Under the pieces are notes generated by a model. It had not been told where the DNA came from, did not search any database, and worked only from the letters and a program-made list of their open reading frames with translations. DNA of 5,413 bases, taken from an uncultured Anaerotruncus sp. (GTDB taxonomy: Bacteria > Bacillota_A > Clostridia > Oscillospirales > CAG-272). How positions within the stretch are numbered: the stretch's first letter is position 1; each line of letters opens with the position of its first letter. Location: NCBI GenBank assembly GCA_958414155.1, contig CATYWI010000115.1, forward strand, positions 1 through 5,413. Reading direction: 5' to 3'. Shown here piece by piece: positions 5,103 through 5,413 of this stretch. A program made the position numbers and the translations under genes.

Positions 5103-5119
5103 AAAGACTATTCCGTCAA
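5091..5119 (-). promoter_or_regulatory. Sigma-A promoter of the GH4/lipoprotein operon
   Basis: On the minus strand TTGACG (5119-5114) and TATACT (5096-5091) are 17 bases apart. Transcription should begin near 5084, leaving a leader of about 75 bases before the ATG at 5009. The sequence upstream of the -35 is AT-rich. Confidence 0.82.
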
Positions 5120-5133
5120 TAGAAATCGTAAAT

Positions 5134-5147
5134 AATTTTCCAAAATT
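5134..5147. promoter_or_regulatory. Palindrome between the divergent promoters
   Basis: AATTTT (5134-5139) and AAAATT (5142-5147) form a perfect 6-bp inverted repeat with a CC spacer, roughly midway between the outer edges of the two divergent -35 boxes (5119 and 5173). It could be a shared regulator site, though in an AT-rich stretch chance is a real alternative. Confidence 0.3.
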
Positions 5148-5172
5148 GAAATAAGCGACTCCTTTATATCTA

Positions 5173-5201
5173 TTGAAAGATGACCCGCAATATGATATAA
5201 T
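5173..5201 (+). promoter_or_regulatory. Sigma-A promoter of the SDR gene
   Basis: TTGAAA (5173-5178) and a perfect TATAAT (5196-5201) are 17 bases apart, with TG one base before the -10 (5193-5194). Transcription should begin near 5208, giving a leader of about 45 bases to the ATG at 5253. Confidence 0.85.
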
Positions 5202-5252
5202 GTTATGGAACTTTGCGCCAAACAAAATAACATTGAGCGGAGGAGCGCGTAT

Positions 5253-5413
5253 ATGAACAAAAAGGTCATCGTCACCGGAGGCACACGCGGGATCGGCGCC
5301 GCGTGCGTACGCCGCTTTTACCGTGCGGGATATGACACGGCAGCCATATACCGTCAGAACGATGCCGCCGCCGAAGCGCTTTTCCGCGAGCTATACCGGG
5401 GAGAAGGCTCTCC
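5253..5413 (+). CDS. Short-chain dehydrogenase/reductase, FabG-like, N-terminal fragment
   Basis: GGAGGAG (5239-5245) lies 7 bases before the ATG, and 53 codons are visible before the window ends. The product starts MNKKVIVTGGTRGIGAACV. The TGGxxGIG loop (residues 8-15) is the classical SDR dinucleotide-binding motif on the first Rossmann strand. The second strand ends in IYRQN (32-36), where Arg34 suggests NADPH rather than NADH, as in FabG (3-oxoacyl-ACP reductase). The catalytic Ser, Tyr and Lys are beyond the edge, so substrate and intactness cannot be judged. FabG-like enzymes are numerous and act on fatty acids, sugars or polyols. The gene diverges from the GH4 operon with its own promoter, and a metabolic link to that operon is not shown. 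Confidence 0.88.
   Translation, partial: MNKKVIVTGGTRGIGAACVRRFYRAGYDTAAIYRQNDAAAEALFRELYRGEGS

Noticed and set aside
3654..5135. 493-codon open frame on the plus strand opposite the GH4 gene
   Set aside because: It lies antisense to a gene with clear GH4 motifs, has no family resemblance, and arises from the codon bias of the opposite strand.

Overview
The window looks like chromosomal DNA of a Gram-positive, low- to mid-GC member of the Clostridia, probably an Oscillospiraceae-like gut lineage. The evidence is strong GGAGG ribosome sites, sigma-A promoters with 17-base spacers, a Lys-rich lipoprotein signal peptide with an LTAC lipobox, and three small genes of a style I associate with Oscillospirales. 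No species can be named.

Layout. (1) 1-108: the last 35 codons of a tyrosine recombinase, read toward a tRNA. (2) 151-211: two near-identical palindromic repeats that form short terminator-like hairpins between the recombinase and the tRNA. (3) 214-289, minus strand: tRNA-Thr(CGT) with encoded CCA and its own promoter. The recombinase lies on the 3' side of the tRNA, the usual arrangement at the edge of an element integrated into a tRNA 3' end; that element would lie mostly to the left of the window. (4) 475-1554, plus strand: three small genes, probably one operon, with no known function. The third encodes a Pro/Cys-rich protein ending in a hydrophobic hairpin. (5) 1555-2057: a 503-base convergent intergenic region with two hairpin terminators and a structured stretch between them. 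(6) 5009-2058, minus strand: a complete two-gene unit with its own promoter, made of a GH4 glycosidase (MelA-type alpha-galactosidase by its CHSV motif) and a lipoprotein solute-binding protein. (7) 5010-5252: a divergent promoter region with several dyads. (8) 5253-5413, plus strand: the start of a short-chain dehydrogenase/reductase resembling FabG.

How the genes may work together. The lipoprotein would capture an oligosaccharide outside the cell, and the cytoplasmic GH4 enzyme would hydrolyse an alpha-galactoside after uptake. No permease or ATPase is in this transcription unit, so transport must use components encoded elsewhere. The three small genes and the SDR have no visible functional link to the sugar genes. 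I found no clearly new defence or mobile system. The points most worth checking are the three-gene unknown cluster, the permease-less binding-protein/glycosidase pair, the hairpin that may bridge the ribosome site of the GH4 gene, the structured convergent intergenic region, and the integration boundary.
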